A DNA stretch of 46,352 nt from the NCBI GenBank assembly GCA_947460245.1, contig CANHGL010000013.1:1-46352 (forward strand), read 5' to 3'. Positions 1 to 7,914 of the stretch are shown here, piece after piece. The stretch comes from Sphingobacteriales bacterium. Lineage in GTDB: Bacteria > Bacteroidota > Bacteroidia > Chitinophagales > JADIYW01. Below the pieces are notes generated by a model. The model was not told the origin of the DNA. It made no database searches and was given only the letters and a program-made list of their open reading frames with translations. Positions within the stretch are counted from its first letter, which is position 1. Every line of letters begins with the position of its first letter. The position numbers and the translations under genes are program-made.

Positions 1-1647
1 AACCTTACTCCATCGGCTACGGCTAATTTCACGTCGAGTGACAGTACGGTATGTGTAGGAGGCAGTTTAACGTATACGAATACATCTACTGCCACTGCAG
101 GCTCACCGGATTCAGTACGCTGGACGATAGGTGGTGGAACGCCATCTACTTCAACGTCTACGACGACGGTAAGTCCAGTGTTTAATACGGTGGGTAACTA
201 CACGGTAAGTTTAGTGGCTTACAAATCAGGCAATGCAAGTTCAGCGGTAACGAAGAGCGTACGCGTAAAAGCGATACCTACAACAGGTGTTAATTCACCA
301 ACGGTATGTAGTGGACAGACAGCTACGCTAACAGGAACCGGTGCAACAACGTATACATGGTCAGGAGGCTTAACAGGCTCCCCAAGTGCAACGACCTCTG
401 CATTAAGTACGGGTACTACCTATGTGGTAACTGGAACAACGAGTGGATGTTCGAGTACAGCTACGGCTACAATTACGGTGAATCCAAGTCCAACGGTGTT
501 ATCAACTCCACCTGCGGCAATATGTGCAGGTACTTCAACATCCCTGACAGCAAGCGGAGCGACAACATACAACTGGTCTGCAAGCTTAGGCTCCACATCA
601 ACGGTAAATACACCGGTATTGGATACAACGACATCATATGTGGTAACCGGCACAACCGGAAGCTGTACAGGAACTGCTTCTGTAACAGTTACAGTAACTC
701 CATTACCAAATGTAGCGGTGAACTCACCTACGATATGTGCAGGAGGAACAGCTACGTTAACAGCGAGTGGAGCAGGTAGCTACAGCTGGACAGGATCAGT
801 AGCAGGATCAGGAGCAACGGTAACGGCAACACCGGTTGTTTTAACAACGTATACGGTAACGGGAACAACTTCAGGTTGTACCAAAACAGCAACAGCAACG
901 GTGACGGTATCTGCGGCACCAACGGTAAGTGTTGTTTCAAATCCAGTATCAGCATCTGTATGTGCAGGCAACGCTATTAGCTTAACGGCAAGTGGAGCGA
1001 ATAACTATACATGGACACAATCAGGTAGCACGAGTGGCACGGGTAATAGTGTGCTTACTTTCACACCAACAGATACAGTAACGGTAGGCGTAAGCGGATT
1101 GCTTACGGGATGTACAAGTGCTGGAAATTCAACGACGTTTGTTTCTGTGAAATCAGTACCATCAACGCCAAGTATCACACAGAGTACAGATACCTTGTAC
1201 AGTAGTACGATAGTAGTAGGCGCAAGCTATGAGTGGTACAAAACAGGCACATTGGTGGCTACAACAGCAGTACCATTCTATAAGATTACCAGTTCAGGCG
1301 ACTATACCGTTAAGGTGATAAGCAATGGCTGTTCATCTACACTCTCATCTCCGTTTACAGCTTCAGTAGCTACAGGCATTAAAAATTCTTCTAATCTGAT
1401 TAAAGCATTTGAAGTATATCCAAATCCAACAGAAGGAAGATTGGTTATCAACCTTTCATTGAATTCTAATTCAAATGTTCAGTTGGCTATATTTAGTCCA
1501 GAAGGAAGAGAATTTTATGCAAAAGCATTTGGCACAACTAAGTCAGTAAATGAGGAGTTGTTTTTGAATAAACTTTCTAAAGGGATATATATCATTAAAC
1601 TCACAGTAGATAATGAAGTATTCTACCATAAAATCATTAAAGATTAA
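1..1647 (+). CDS. C-terminal part of a large T9SS-exported PKD/Ig-repeat surface protein (5' end outside window)
   Basis: The reading frame is open from base 1, so the true start lies upstream; the GTG at 178 is internal. Residues are counted from base 1. About 1-95 resemble a PKD domain. Four Ig-like repeats of roughly 69-80 residues start at bases 286, 493, 709 and 922; each has a Cys near its start (xxCxGxxxxLTxxGA) and a Cys near its end (GC or SC), suggesting one disulfide per domain. A fifth, more diverged Ig-like segment follows. From about base 1378 comes a type A T9SS sorting domain with the typical VYPNPTEG motif and a terminal short strand. It is probably carried across the outer membrane by the type IX system and cell-attached or secreted; the specific ligand is unknown. 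Thr codons in the repeats are largely ACG/ACA, but codon use becomes AT-rich in the sorting domain. Confidence 0.9.
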   Translation, partial: NLTPSATANFTSSDSTVCVGGSLTYTNTSTATAGSPDSVRWTIGGGTPSTSTSTTTVSPVFNTVGNYTVSLVAYKSGNASSAVTKSVRVKAIPTTGVNSPTVCSGQTATLTGTGATTYTWSGGLTGSPSATTSALSTGTTYVVTGTTSGCSSTATATITVNPSPTVLSTPPAAICAGTSTSLTASGATTYNWSASLGSTSTVNTPVLDTTTSYVVTGTTGSCTGTASVTVTVTPLPNVAVNSPTICAGGTATLTASGAGSYSWTGSVAGSGATVTATPVVLTTYTVTGTTSGCTKTATATVTVSAAPTVSVVSNPVSASVCAGNAISLTASGANNYTWTQSGSTSGTGNSVLTFTPTDTVTVGVSGLLTGCTSAGNSTTFVSVKSVPSTPSITQSTDTLYSSTIVVGASYEWYKTGTLVATTAVPFYKITSSGDYTVKVISNGCSSTLSSPFTASVATGIKNSSNLIKAFEVYPNPTEGRLVINLSLNSNSNVQLAIFSPEGREFYAKAFGTTKSVNEELFLNKLSKGIYIIKLTVDNEVFYHKIIKD

Positions 1648-1663
1648 TCTATAGATGGTTTTT

Positions 1664-1693
1664 AAAAATCCCCGGGAATCCCCGGGGATTTTT
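1664..1693 (+). terminator. Rho-independent terminator of the surface-protein gene
   Basis: AAAAATCCCC (1664-1673) pairs with GGGGATTTTT (1684-1693) around a 10-base loop and is followed by more T. It lies 17 bases after the stop codon. The loop can form an alternative inner GGG/CCC pairing. Confidence 0.9.
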
Positions 1694-1769
1694 TTTATTT
1701 AAACTTGTTTCCTAATTTTGTTTTTTTATTATTTCTAATATTTATTACTCACAGCTATAATTTATCAGT

Positions 1770-2624
1770 TTGTCTTCCGTAAAGATTATTGAATGTCCAC
1801 GTGATGCTATGCAGGGGATTAAGGATTTTATTCCTACTGCTAAGAAAATAGAATATCTAAATGCGCTTTTAAAAGTTGGTTTCCATACTTTGGATTGTGG
1901 CAGTTTTGTGTCTGAGAAATCAATACCTCAGATGGCCGACACCAAATTTATTATTCCGTATCTGGATTTAGAGGAGACTTCTACAAAACTTTCTGTTATT
2001 GTAGGAAATTCAAGAGGAGCTGAAGATGCCAGTGAATTTGATGAGATAACTTATGTAGGTTATCCTTTTTCAATTTCAGAGACTTTTCAGCTGCGTAATA
2101 CGAATTGCACGATGGATGATTCGATGATCCGCGTTGAGGAAATTATAAATATATGTGAGTGTTCAGGCAAAGAATTTGTATGTTATATTTCTATGGCATT
2201 CGGTAATCCATATGGCGACTTCTATGATTCTGCACTAGTAGGGCATTGGGTGGATAGATTAATGGAGGCAGGGGTCAGTAAATTCTCTATTTCGGATACT
2301 ATTGGTGCTGCAACGCCAGATCTCATTTCAGATGTTTTCTCTTTATTATCTGAAGATTTCCCATCTATAGGCTTTGGAGCTCATTTTCATACTACTCCAA
2401 CGTCATGGAGAGAAAAAGTGGAAGCTGCGTGGAATGCAGGATGTACCAGATTTGATGGTGCTATAAATGGTTTTGGCGGTTGCCCTATGGCAAAAGATGA
2501 ATTAACGGGAAATATGCCAACAGAACAGCTGCTTGCTTTCTTTGAAGAGAAGGGAGTTGATCATGGATTAAATAAAGAGGCATTTGTGGAAGCGATGTCT
2601 ATCGCACATTCCATTTTTAAATAA
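1770..2624 (+). CDS. Hydroxymethylglutaryl-CoA lyase
   Basis: 284 residues, DRE-TIM metallolyase barrel; it cleaves HMG-CoA to acetyl-CoA and acetoacetate in leucine or ketone-body metabolism. Seen: the substrate/metal Arg-Asp pair in ECPRDAMQG (R11, D12), metal-binding H205 and H207 in GAHFHTTP, and the lid cysteine C238 in the GFGGCPMAK signature. The HFHTTP form, where most homologues have HxHDT, is the variant I associate with Bacteroidota. The start is TTG, the only plausible start because an in-frame TAA lies four codons upstream. It is a single gene with no CoA-pathway partner beside it, convergent with the YggS gene after a 25-base gap. The family is clear; the exact acyl-CoA substrate is inferred. 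Confidence 0.9.
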   Translation: MSSVKIIECPRDAMQGIKDFIPTAKKIEYLNALLKVGFHTLDCGSFVSEKSIPQMADTKFIIPYLDLEETSTKLSVIVGNSRGAEDASEFDEITYVGYPFSISETFQLRNTNCTMDDSMIRVEEIINICECSGKEFVCYISMAFGNPYGDFYDSALVGHWVDRLMEAGVSKFSISDTIGAATPDLISDVFSLLSEDFPSIGFGAHFHTTPTSWREKVEAAWNAGCTRFDGAINGFGGCPMAKDELTGNMPTEQLLAFFEEKGVDHGLNKEAFVEAMSIAHSIFK

Positions 2625-2649
2625 GTTTTAAATTTAAGTGCTACCCTGT

Positions 2650-3315
2650 CTATCGATCGCCAAAGATTGCAGAGCCCACTCGAATCATTGTCGATCCTTC
2701 TTCTAAGGCGATCTTATAATCTCCGCTCATTCCCATAGAGATATGTCTAAACTCTGGTTGGTTATAGAAATAGGTTGCTTTTAGTTCTTCAAAAAAATGC
2801 TTTAGCCCCCTGAATTCATTTCTGATTATAGTTTGATTATCTGTATAGGTTGCCATTCCCATAAGTCCACAGATGCTTATATTCTTCAGCATTCCAAGAG
2901 CGTTATTGCTTAGAACCTCTGTAATTTCTTTTTTTGTAAAACCTGATTTACTGTTCTCTTCAGCAATATGAATTTCTAAAAGAATATTAATTACCCTGTT
3001 GTTCTTTTCAGCCTGTTTATTGATTTCATTCGCCAGTTTTATTGTATTAACAGAGTGAATTAAATATATGAATGGTGCTATGTATTTTACTTTGTTGCTT
3101 TGGAGATTACCAATCATATGCCATTGTATATCTTTAGGCAGCATTTCATATTTATTCACTAATTCCTGGACTTTATTTTCCCCAAAATCTCTTTGTCCGG
3201 TATTGTAGATTGTTGTAATGGTATCAATGGGTTTTGTCTTTGATACAGCAATTAATTGTGCATTTTTCTCTTTAGCAGATTTTGTTATATCTTGTAGGGC
3301 AGAAATGGACACCAT
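2650..3315 (-). CDS. YggS/PROSC family pyridoxal phosphate homeostasis protein
   Basis: 221 residues, a single alanine-racemase-like TIM barrel that binds PLP but is not thought to be an enzyme; the family controls free PLP and affects amino-acid pools. Seen: the PLP lysine in LIAVSKTKP (residues 21-29), DFGENKVQEL, WHMIGNLQSNK, the SMGMSGD phosphate-binding segment and a C-terminal VGSAIFG. ATG at 3315 is preceded directly by an in-frame TAA, so the start cannot move upstream. Its start codon lies two bases from that of the divergent lipoprotein gene. A TATATTTA -7-like element lies inside that gene. Confidence 0.92.
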   Translation of the reverse strand: MVSISALQDITKSAKEKNAQLIAVSKTKPIDTITTIYNTGQRDFGENKVQELVNKYEMLPKDIQWHMIGNLQSNKVKYIAPFIYLIHSVNTIKLANEINKQAEKNNRVINILLEIHIAEENSKSGFTKKEITEVLSNNALGMLKNISICGLMGMATYTDNQTIIRNEFRGLKHFFEELKATYFYNQPEFRHISMGMSGDYKIALEEGSTMIRVGSAIFGDR

Positions 3316-3317
3316 TT

Positions 3318-3851
3318 ATGAGCTTTGTGTACAATAAATATACTCTATTTTTTTTGCTGTCCGTGCTTGGGTTTGCATTAATTACTTCTTGCGTTCCTAA
3401 GCATAAATTTGAGGATTCTGTAAATTTATTACCGGATACTATTATGTCTGCTGTATTAACGGATATTTTTATTATGGAATCTTATGTTGCTGAAAAAACA
3501 GCAGTGGTTAATCCAGATACCGCTATTAAGATAAAAAAATCCTTATATAGTGAGATACTGAATCATCATAAGGTAGATAGCCTAGAATTTTATACTACTT
3601 TTTTTTATTTGCAATCTCATCCTAAAGATTTTCAAGTGGTTTTATCCATGTTAGATTCTGCTATGAATAAAATTAAGCCTGGTGATACATCTGTGCATAA
3701 GCCCTTGCTCACACTGCCAAAAAATATAGAAAATATACCTAACTTCAAGGAGCAACAAAAGGTACTTCAGGAAGCTTATAGGAAAACCTCTAATGTTGAA
3801 AAATTGGAAACAATAAAAGAAATAAATAAAGATGGCAGATCTAAAAAATAA
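3318..3851 (+). CDS. DUF4296 lipoprotein
   Basis: 177 residues from ATG 3318. The signal sequence ends in a lipobox (ALITSC, lipidated Cys25), so it should be anchored in the envelope facing the periplasm or the outer surface. The following region, with motif [19 protein letters not shown], matches DUF4296, a Bacteroidota family of unknown function. The tail is Lys-rich and its last 20 bases overlap bioB, implying translational coupling with the biotin operon. A longer reading from TTG 3282 would put 12 residues before the signal peptide and is not preferred. The promoter must lie inside the divergent YggS gene. Confidence 0.82.
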   Translation: MSFVYNKYTLFFLLSVLGFALITSCVPKHKFEDSVNLLPDTIMSAVLTDIFIMESYVAEKTAVVNPDTAIKIKKSLYSEILNHHKVDSLEFYTTFFYLQSHPKDFQVVLSMLDSAMNKIKPGDTSVHKPLLTLPKNIENIPNFKEQQKVLQEAYRKTSNVEKLETIKEINKDGRSKK

Positions 3852-4815
3852 TTGGACTTTCGATGAGATTAAATCTATTTACAACAAGCCTTTGTTGGAA
3901 TTAATTTATGATGCGGCAACTGTAAATAGAATGTCACATAAATTTGGAGAGGTGCAAGTTTGTACGCTTTTATCTGTGAAGACGGGAGGATGTCCTGAAG
4001 ATTGCGCATACTGTCCTCAAGCAGCACGTTATAATACAGGGCTAAAAGCACATAAGTTATTAGATACTAAAGAAGTTTTGGAAAAGGCACAGGATGCAAA
4101 AAATAGTGGTTCTACACGTTTTTGTATGGGAGCAGCATGGAGAGAGGTGCGTGATAATAAAGATTTTGATAGGGTATTAGATATGGTGAAAGGTGTGAAT
4201 CAAATAGGGCTGGAGGTGTGTTGTACTATGGGAATGTTAACTGAAGAGCAGGCTCAAAAACTTAAAGAAGCAGGTTTGTATGCTTATAATCATAATTTAG
4301 ATACTTCTGAAGAGCATTATGATAAAGTAATTACGACAAGGTCTTATAAAGACAGATTAAATACTATTGGTAATGTAAGGAATGCTGGTATTAGTGTTTG
4401 TAGTGGTGGCATTATCGGTATGGGTGAAAGTCATGATGCAAGAATAGGCATGATTCACACACTGTCCACGCTTCCTCAACATCCGGAGTCTGTTCCTGTT
4501 AATGCACTAGTTGCGGTTGAAGGAACTCCATTGGAGGAGATGAAACGTGTTTCTGTGTTTGATATGGTCCGTATGATTGCGACTGTTAGGATCACTATGC
4601 CAAAGACTATGGTAAGGCTTAGTGCTGGTCGTTTAGATATGCCAGTTACAGAACAGGCTTTATGCTTTATGGCGGGAGCAAATTCTATTTTTGCCGGAGA
4701 CAAACTTCTTACTACACCCAATCCTAGTTTTACGGATGATATGGCAATGTTTGATTTGTTGGGGTTAACACCTCGTGAGGCTTTTAAGCAGGAACCAACT
4801 GAACAATTAGTTTAG
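3832..4815 (+). CDS. bioB: Biotin synthase
   Basis: 327 residues; radical SAM enzyme that inserts sulfur into dethiobiotin to make biotin. Seen: the radical-SAM cluster CPEDCAYC (C54, C58, C61; CxxxCxxC), then [35 protein letters not shown] and VRLSAGR, which include the Cys and Arg ligands of the auxiliary 2Fe-2S cluster. Length and order are normal for the family. First of four biotin genes on the same strand (bioB-F-D-A). It starts inside the end of the DUF4296 gene. No BirA or BioR operator could be recognised. Confidence 0.97.
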   Translation: MADLKNNWTFDEIKSIYNKPLLELIYDAATVNRMSHKFGEVQVCTLLSVKTGGCPEDCAYCPQAARYNTGLKAHKLLDTKEVLEKAQDAKNSGSTRFCMGAAWREVRDNKDFDRVLDMVKGVNQIGLEVCCTMGMLTEEQAQKLKEAGLYAYNHNLDTSEEHYDKVITTRSYKDRLNTIGNVRNAGISVCSGGIIGMGESHDARIGMIHTLSTLPQHPESVPVNALVAVEGTPLEEMKRVSVFDMVRMIATVRITMPKTMVRLSAGRLDMPVTEQALCFMAGANSIFAGDKLLTTPNPSFTDDMAMFDLLGLTPREAFKQEPTEQLV

Positions 4816-4837
4816 TTCAATTTATGGAGTTATACAA

Positions 4838-5974
4838 ATGACAGAACTGAACAATAGATTACAGAGCTATCTTCAGCATAGAAAAGAAGATGGCTTATAT
4901 CGTCAGTTGTCGTTGGATTCCGGTAAGGTTGATTTCTCTTCTAATGATTATCTGGGTTTTTCAAAGTCTGCTTTTATTGCTCAGCAGGTAGCTCATGATA
5001 TTGAGTCGAATGGTACTCAAAAAGCTGCAGCCACAGGATCAAGATTGCTAAATGGGAATTCTGTTCTTGCAGAAAACTTAGAGGAATTACTTGCAAGTGT
5101 TCATCATGCAGAATCTGCATTACTTTTTAATTCAGGATTTGATGCCAATGTAGGATTGATTTCAACAGTGATAAGGCCAGGTGATATAGTTTTATTTGAT
5201 GAGTCGGTACATGCCTCTATTCGTCAGGGTATTAAATTAAGTGGAGCAGAATCTTTAACTTTTAAGCATAATAATTTATCGGATTTAGAGATTAAACTGC
5301 TTCAGGCAAATACGTATAAGGTAAAATGGGTAATTACAGAGTCTGTTTTTTCTATGGAAGGAGATAGTGTAGATCTTCAAGGTTTATCAGATATCTGTAC
5401 AAAAAATGGTGCGGAATTGATAGTGGATGAGGCGCATGCTACAGGGGTTTTTGGGGAATACGGAAGTGGCTTGTGTAGTTCGGCTGGTATAGAAGGAAAG
5501 TGTTTTGCAAGGGTCTATACTTTCGGAAAAGCAATTGCCAGTCATGGGGCGGTTGTTGTAGGTAGTAAAATACTAAGGGATTATTTGATTAATTTCTCTA
5601 AGAATTTTATTTATACTACAGCTTTAGAAACCAGTAATCTATTGCGCATTAGACACACTTATTCTGTATTAAAAAATAATGTCAATCAGGTGTTTAAATT
5701 AAATAATTTAATTGAACACTTTAATAAAGAAAGTATATTCATAAAGAATCGATATGAAGTCTGTGGCTCAGGCCCAATCTTCGGAGTAATTGTTCCTGGT
5801 AATGTTTCATGTATATCATTTGCTAAATACCTCCAGGATCAGCATTTTGATGTTAGGGCTATATTATCGCCAACAGTACCAAAAGGAAAGGAACGGCTTA
5901 GGATTATATTACACAGCTTTAATACCTTTGTAGAAATAGATCGTCTTTTAACAGCAATTTCTATGTATCATTAA
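4838..5974 (+). CDS. bioF: 8-amino-7-oxononanoate synthase
   Basis: 378 residues; PLP-dependent alpha-oxoamine synthase joining pimeloyl thioester and alanine, the first step of biotin ring assembly. Seen: SNDYLGFS near the N-terminus, GSRLLNGNS, VDEAHATGVFGEYG, and the PLP lysine in YTFGKAIASHGA. It follows bioB after 22 bases. Neighbours BioB, BioD and BioA settle the assignment against the related 2-amino-3-ketobutyrate ligase. No pimeloyl-ACP genes (bioC, bioH, bioG) are in this window. Confidence 0.95.
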   Translation: MTELNNRLQSYLQHRKEDGLYRQLSLDSGKVDFSSNDYLGFSKSAFIAQQVAHDIESNGTQKAAATGSRLLNGNSVLAENLEELLASVHHAESALLFNSGFDANVGLISTVIRPGDIVLFDESVHASIRQGIKLSGAESLTFKHNNLSDLEIKLLQANTYKVKWVITESVFSMEGDSVDLQGLSDICTKNGAELIVDEAHATGVFGEYGSGLCSSAGIEGKCFARVYTFGKAIASHGAVVVGSKILRDYLINFSKNFIYTTALETSNLLRIRHTYSVLKNNVNQVFKLNNLIEHFNKESIFIKNRYEVCGSGPIFGVIVPGNVSCISFAKYLQDQHFDVRAILSPTVPKGKERLRIILHSFNTFVEIDRLLTAISMYH

Positions 5975-5981
5975 TAATTAT

Positions 5982-6662
5982 ATGAGTGGCTTTTTTGTAA
6001 CAGGAATCGGAACAGATATAGGAAAGACAGTGGTCTCTGCTGTGTTAGTTGAGTCGTTAAAGGCACATTATTGGAAGCCTGTTCAGTCTGGAGGTTTGGA
6101 CTTTTCAGATTCAGATTTTATAAAAGAGTATACCAATCAGGGCTTGAATGTTCACCATGAGGCTTATGTTTTACAACAGCCCATGGCACCTTTTTTTGCT
6201 GCTAATTTGGAGTATAAAAAAATAGAGATACAGCATATTAAGTTGCCCAAATATAATAATACGATTATTGTTGAAGGGGCAGGTGGTCTGATGGTTCCTT
6301 TAACAGATCACTTATTAGTTTCAGATTTAATAAAACACTTGAACCTGCCTGTCATTTTGGTGTCTAAAAATTATTTAGGCAGTATCAATCATGCCTTGTT
6401 ATCTGTAGAGTATCTTAAGCAAAAAAATATTCCGATTGTAGGAATAATTTTCAACGGAGATGCTAATCCTGACTCGGAAGTCTTTATTTTAAAATATACC
6501 GGTTTGAAGCTATTGGGAAGAATTCCAAAGGCAGATATTATCTCTAAGGGCTTTATTATTAAGCAAGCTGAAGAGATTAGAAAAAATATATTGCCACTTT
6601 TGTCGTCAGATTCAGACCTTAATTCATCAACAGATTTACCCATAGATTATGAATCTTTCTGA
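5982..6662 (+). CDS. bioD: ATP-dependent dethiobiotin synthetase
   Basis: 226 residues; closes the ureido ring of 7,8-diaminopelargonate with CO2 and ATP. Seen: P-loop GTDIGKTVVSA at the N-terminus, WKPVQSGG, and VEGAGGLMVPL. It follows bioF after 7 bases and its end overlaps bioA by 14 bases, so the two are probably translationally coupled. Confidence 0.95.
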   Translation: MSGFFVTGIGTDIGKTVVSAVLVESLKAHYWKPVQSGGLDFSDSDFIKEYTNQGLNVHHEAYVLQQPMAPFFAANLEYKKIEIQHIKLPKYNNTIIVEGAGGLMVPLTDHLLVSDLIKHLNLPVILVSKNYLGSINHALLSVEYLKQKNIPIVGIIFNGDANPDSEVFILKYTGLKLLGRIPKADIISKGFIIKQAEEIRKNILPLLSSDSDLNSSTDLPIDYESF

Positions 6663-7914
6663 GCGCGATAGGCAATCTGTCTGGCATCCTTTTACACAAC
6701 ATCTTACAGCGAAAAATAATATTGCTATTGTTCGCGGAGAAGATGCAGTTTTATATGATGATTTTGGGAATCAGTACATTGATGCTGTATCCAGTTGGTG
6801 GACGAATCTATTTGGGCATTCTAATAAGGTAATTGCAGATAGTATTACCAATCAGCTTGGTATTTTAGAGCATGTGATTTTTGCAGGCTTTACACACAAG
6901 CCTGCTGTTGATCTTTCAGAGAAGTTGTTGAGTTTTCTTCCAGATAATCAGTCTAAAATTTTCTTTTCAGATAATGGCTCAACGGCTGTAGAAGTAGCCT
7001 TAAAAATGGCCATACAGTATTGGCATAATACAGGAAGCGCTAGAAAAACGATAATAGCATTCAGGAATGCCTATCACGGGGATACTTTTGGTGCAATGTC
7101 TGTTGGAGCGAGAGGGATGTTTAATCAGCCTTTTGAGTCTTTTCTGTTTGACGTTGAATTTATTGATTTACCTAATGCAGATAATTTAGAGTCTGTTAAA
7201 ATAGAGTTTAATCGTATAGTTAGGGAAAAAGAGGTTGCTGCATTTATTTTTGAGCCCTTAGTACAAGGTTCAGCAGGCATGTTAATGTATAAAGCAGAAC
7301 ATTTAGATGTATTATTGACGATAGCCAAAAAACATCAAGTATTGTGCATTGCAGATGAAGTTATGACGGGTTTCGGTCGAACGGGAAAGATTTTTGCATC
7401 GCATTACCTATCCAATAAGCCTGATATTTTTTGTTTATCTAAAGGGATAACAGGAGGATTTTTACCGCTAGGTGTTACAACTTGTTCACAGGAAATTTAT
7501 GATGCTTATCTGAGTGAAGATAAACTTAAGACTTTTTTTCATGGTCATTCTTATACAGGAAATCCAATAGCATGTGCTGCAGCTAATGCAAGTATGGATT
7601 TGCTGAGTGAGGCTCAGGCCACGATTGCTGATTTGGTGACTTGGCAGTCAGATTTATCTTCGGATGTAGCAAATCACGCCAAGGTTCAAAATTTCCGACA
7701 ACAGGGAACTATTATTGCCTTTGATGTTATAACAGATTTTAGCTCAGGATATTTTAATGATTTGAGGGATAGGCTATATACTGAGTTTCTTAATAAAGGT
7801 GTCTTGCTAAGGCCCTTGGGGAATACGGTTTATGTATTGCCACCTTATGTTATTAATAAACAACAATTGATTCAAGTATATAAGGTAATTTTAGAGGTAT
7901 TAGATACGCTTTAG
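6649..7914 (+). CDS. bioA: Adenosylmethionine--8-amino-7-oxononanoate aminotransferase
   Basis: 421 residues; class III PLP aminotransferase using S-adenosylmethionine as amino donor to make 7,8-diaminopelargonate. Seen: VWHPFTQH, SSWWTNLFGHS, AYHGDTFGAMSVG, DEVMTGFGRTG, PLP lysine in LSKGITGGFLPLG, and HGHSYTGNP. The tryptophan-rich SSWW segment favours BioA over ornithine-type aminotransferases. It starts inside bioD and ends the biotin operon. Its TAG stop overlaps the stop codon of convergent comEC by four bases, leaving no room for a separate terminator. Confidence 0.96.
   Translation: MNLSERDRQSVWHPFTQHLTAKNNIAIVRGEDAVLYDDFGNQYIDAVSSWWTNLFGHSNKVIADSITNQLGILEHVIFAGFTHKPAVDLSEKLLSFLPDNQSKIFFSDNGSTAVEVALKMAIQYWHNTGSARKTIIAFRNAYHGDTFGAMSVGARGMFNQPFESFLFDVEFIDLPNADNLESVKIEFNRIVREKEVAAFIFEPLVQGSAGMLMYKAEHLDVLLTIAKKHQVLCIADEVMTGFGRTGKIFASHYLSNKPDIFCLSKGITGGFLPLGVTTCSQEIYDAYLSEDKLKTFFHGHSYTGNPIACAAANASMDLLSEAQATIADLVTWQSDLSSDVANHAKVQNFRQQGTIIAFDVITDFSSGYFNDLRDRLYTEFLNKGVLLRPLGNTVYVLPPYVINKQQLIQVYKVILEVLDTL

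Noticed and set aside
357-971. Several 60-140 codon open frames on both strands inside the left adhesin
   Set aside because: They arise from the biased repeat codons of the real frame, have no family pattern and are Asn/Ser- or Val/Leu-only shadows.
178-1647. GTG at 178 as the start of the first gene
   Set aside because: The same frame is open from base 1 and encodes a continuous PKD-like domain across 178, so this is the 3' part of a longer gene.
3830-7914. Biotin operator (BirA or BioR box) or bioC/bioH-like gene in the biotin operon
   Set aside because: No palindromic operator could be recognised upstream and all frames are accounted for by DUF4296, bioB, bioF, bioD and bioA.
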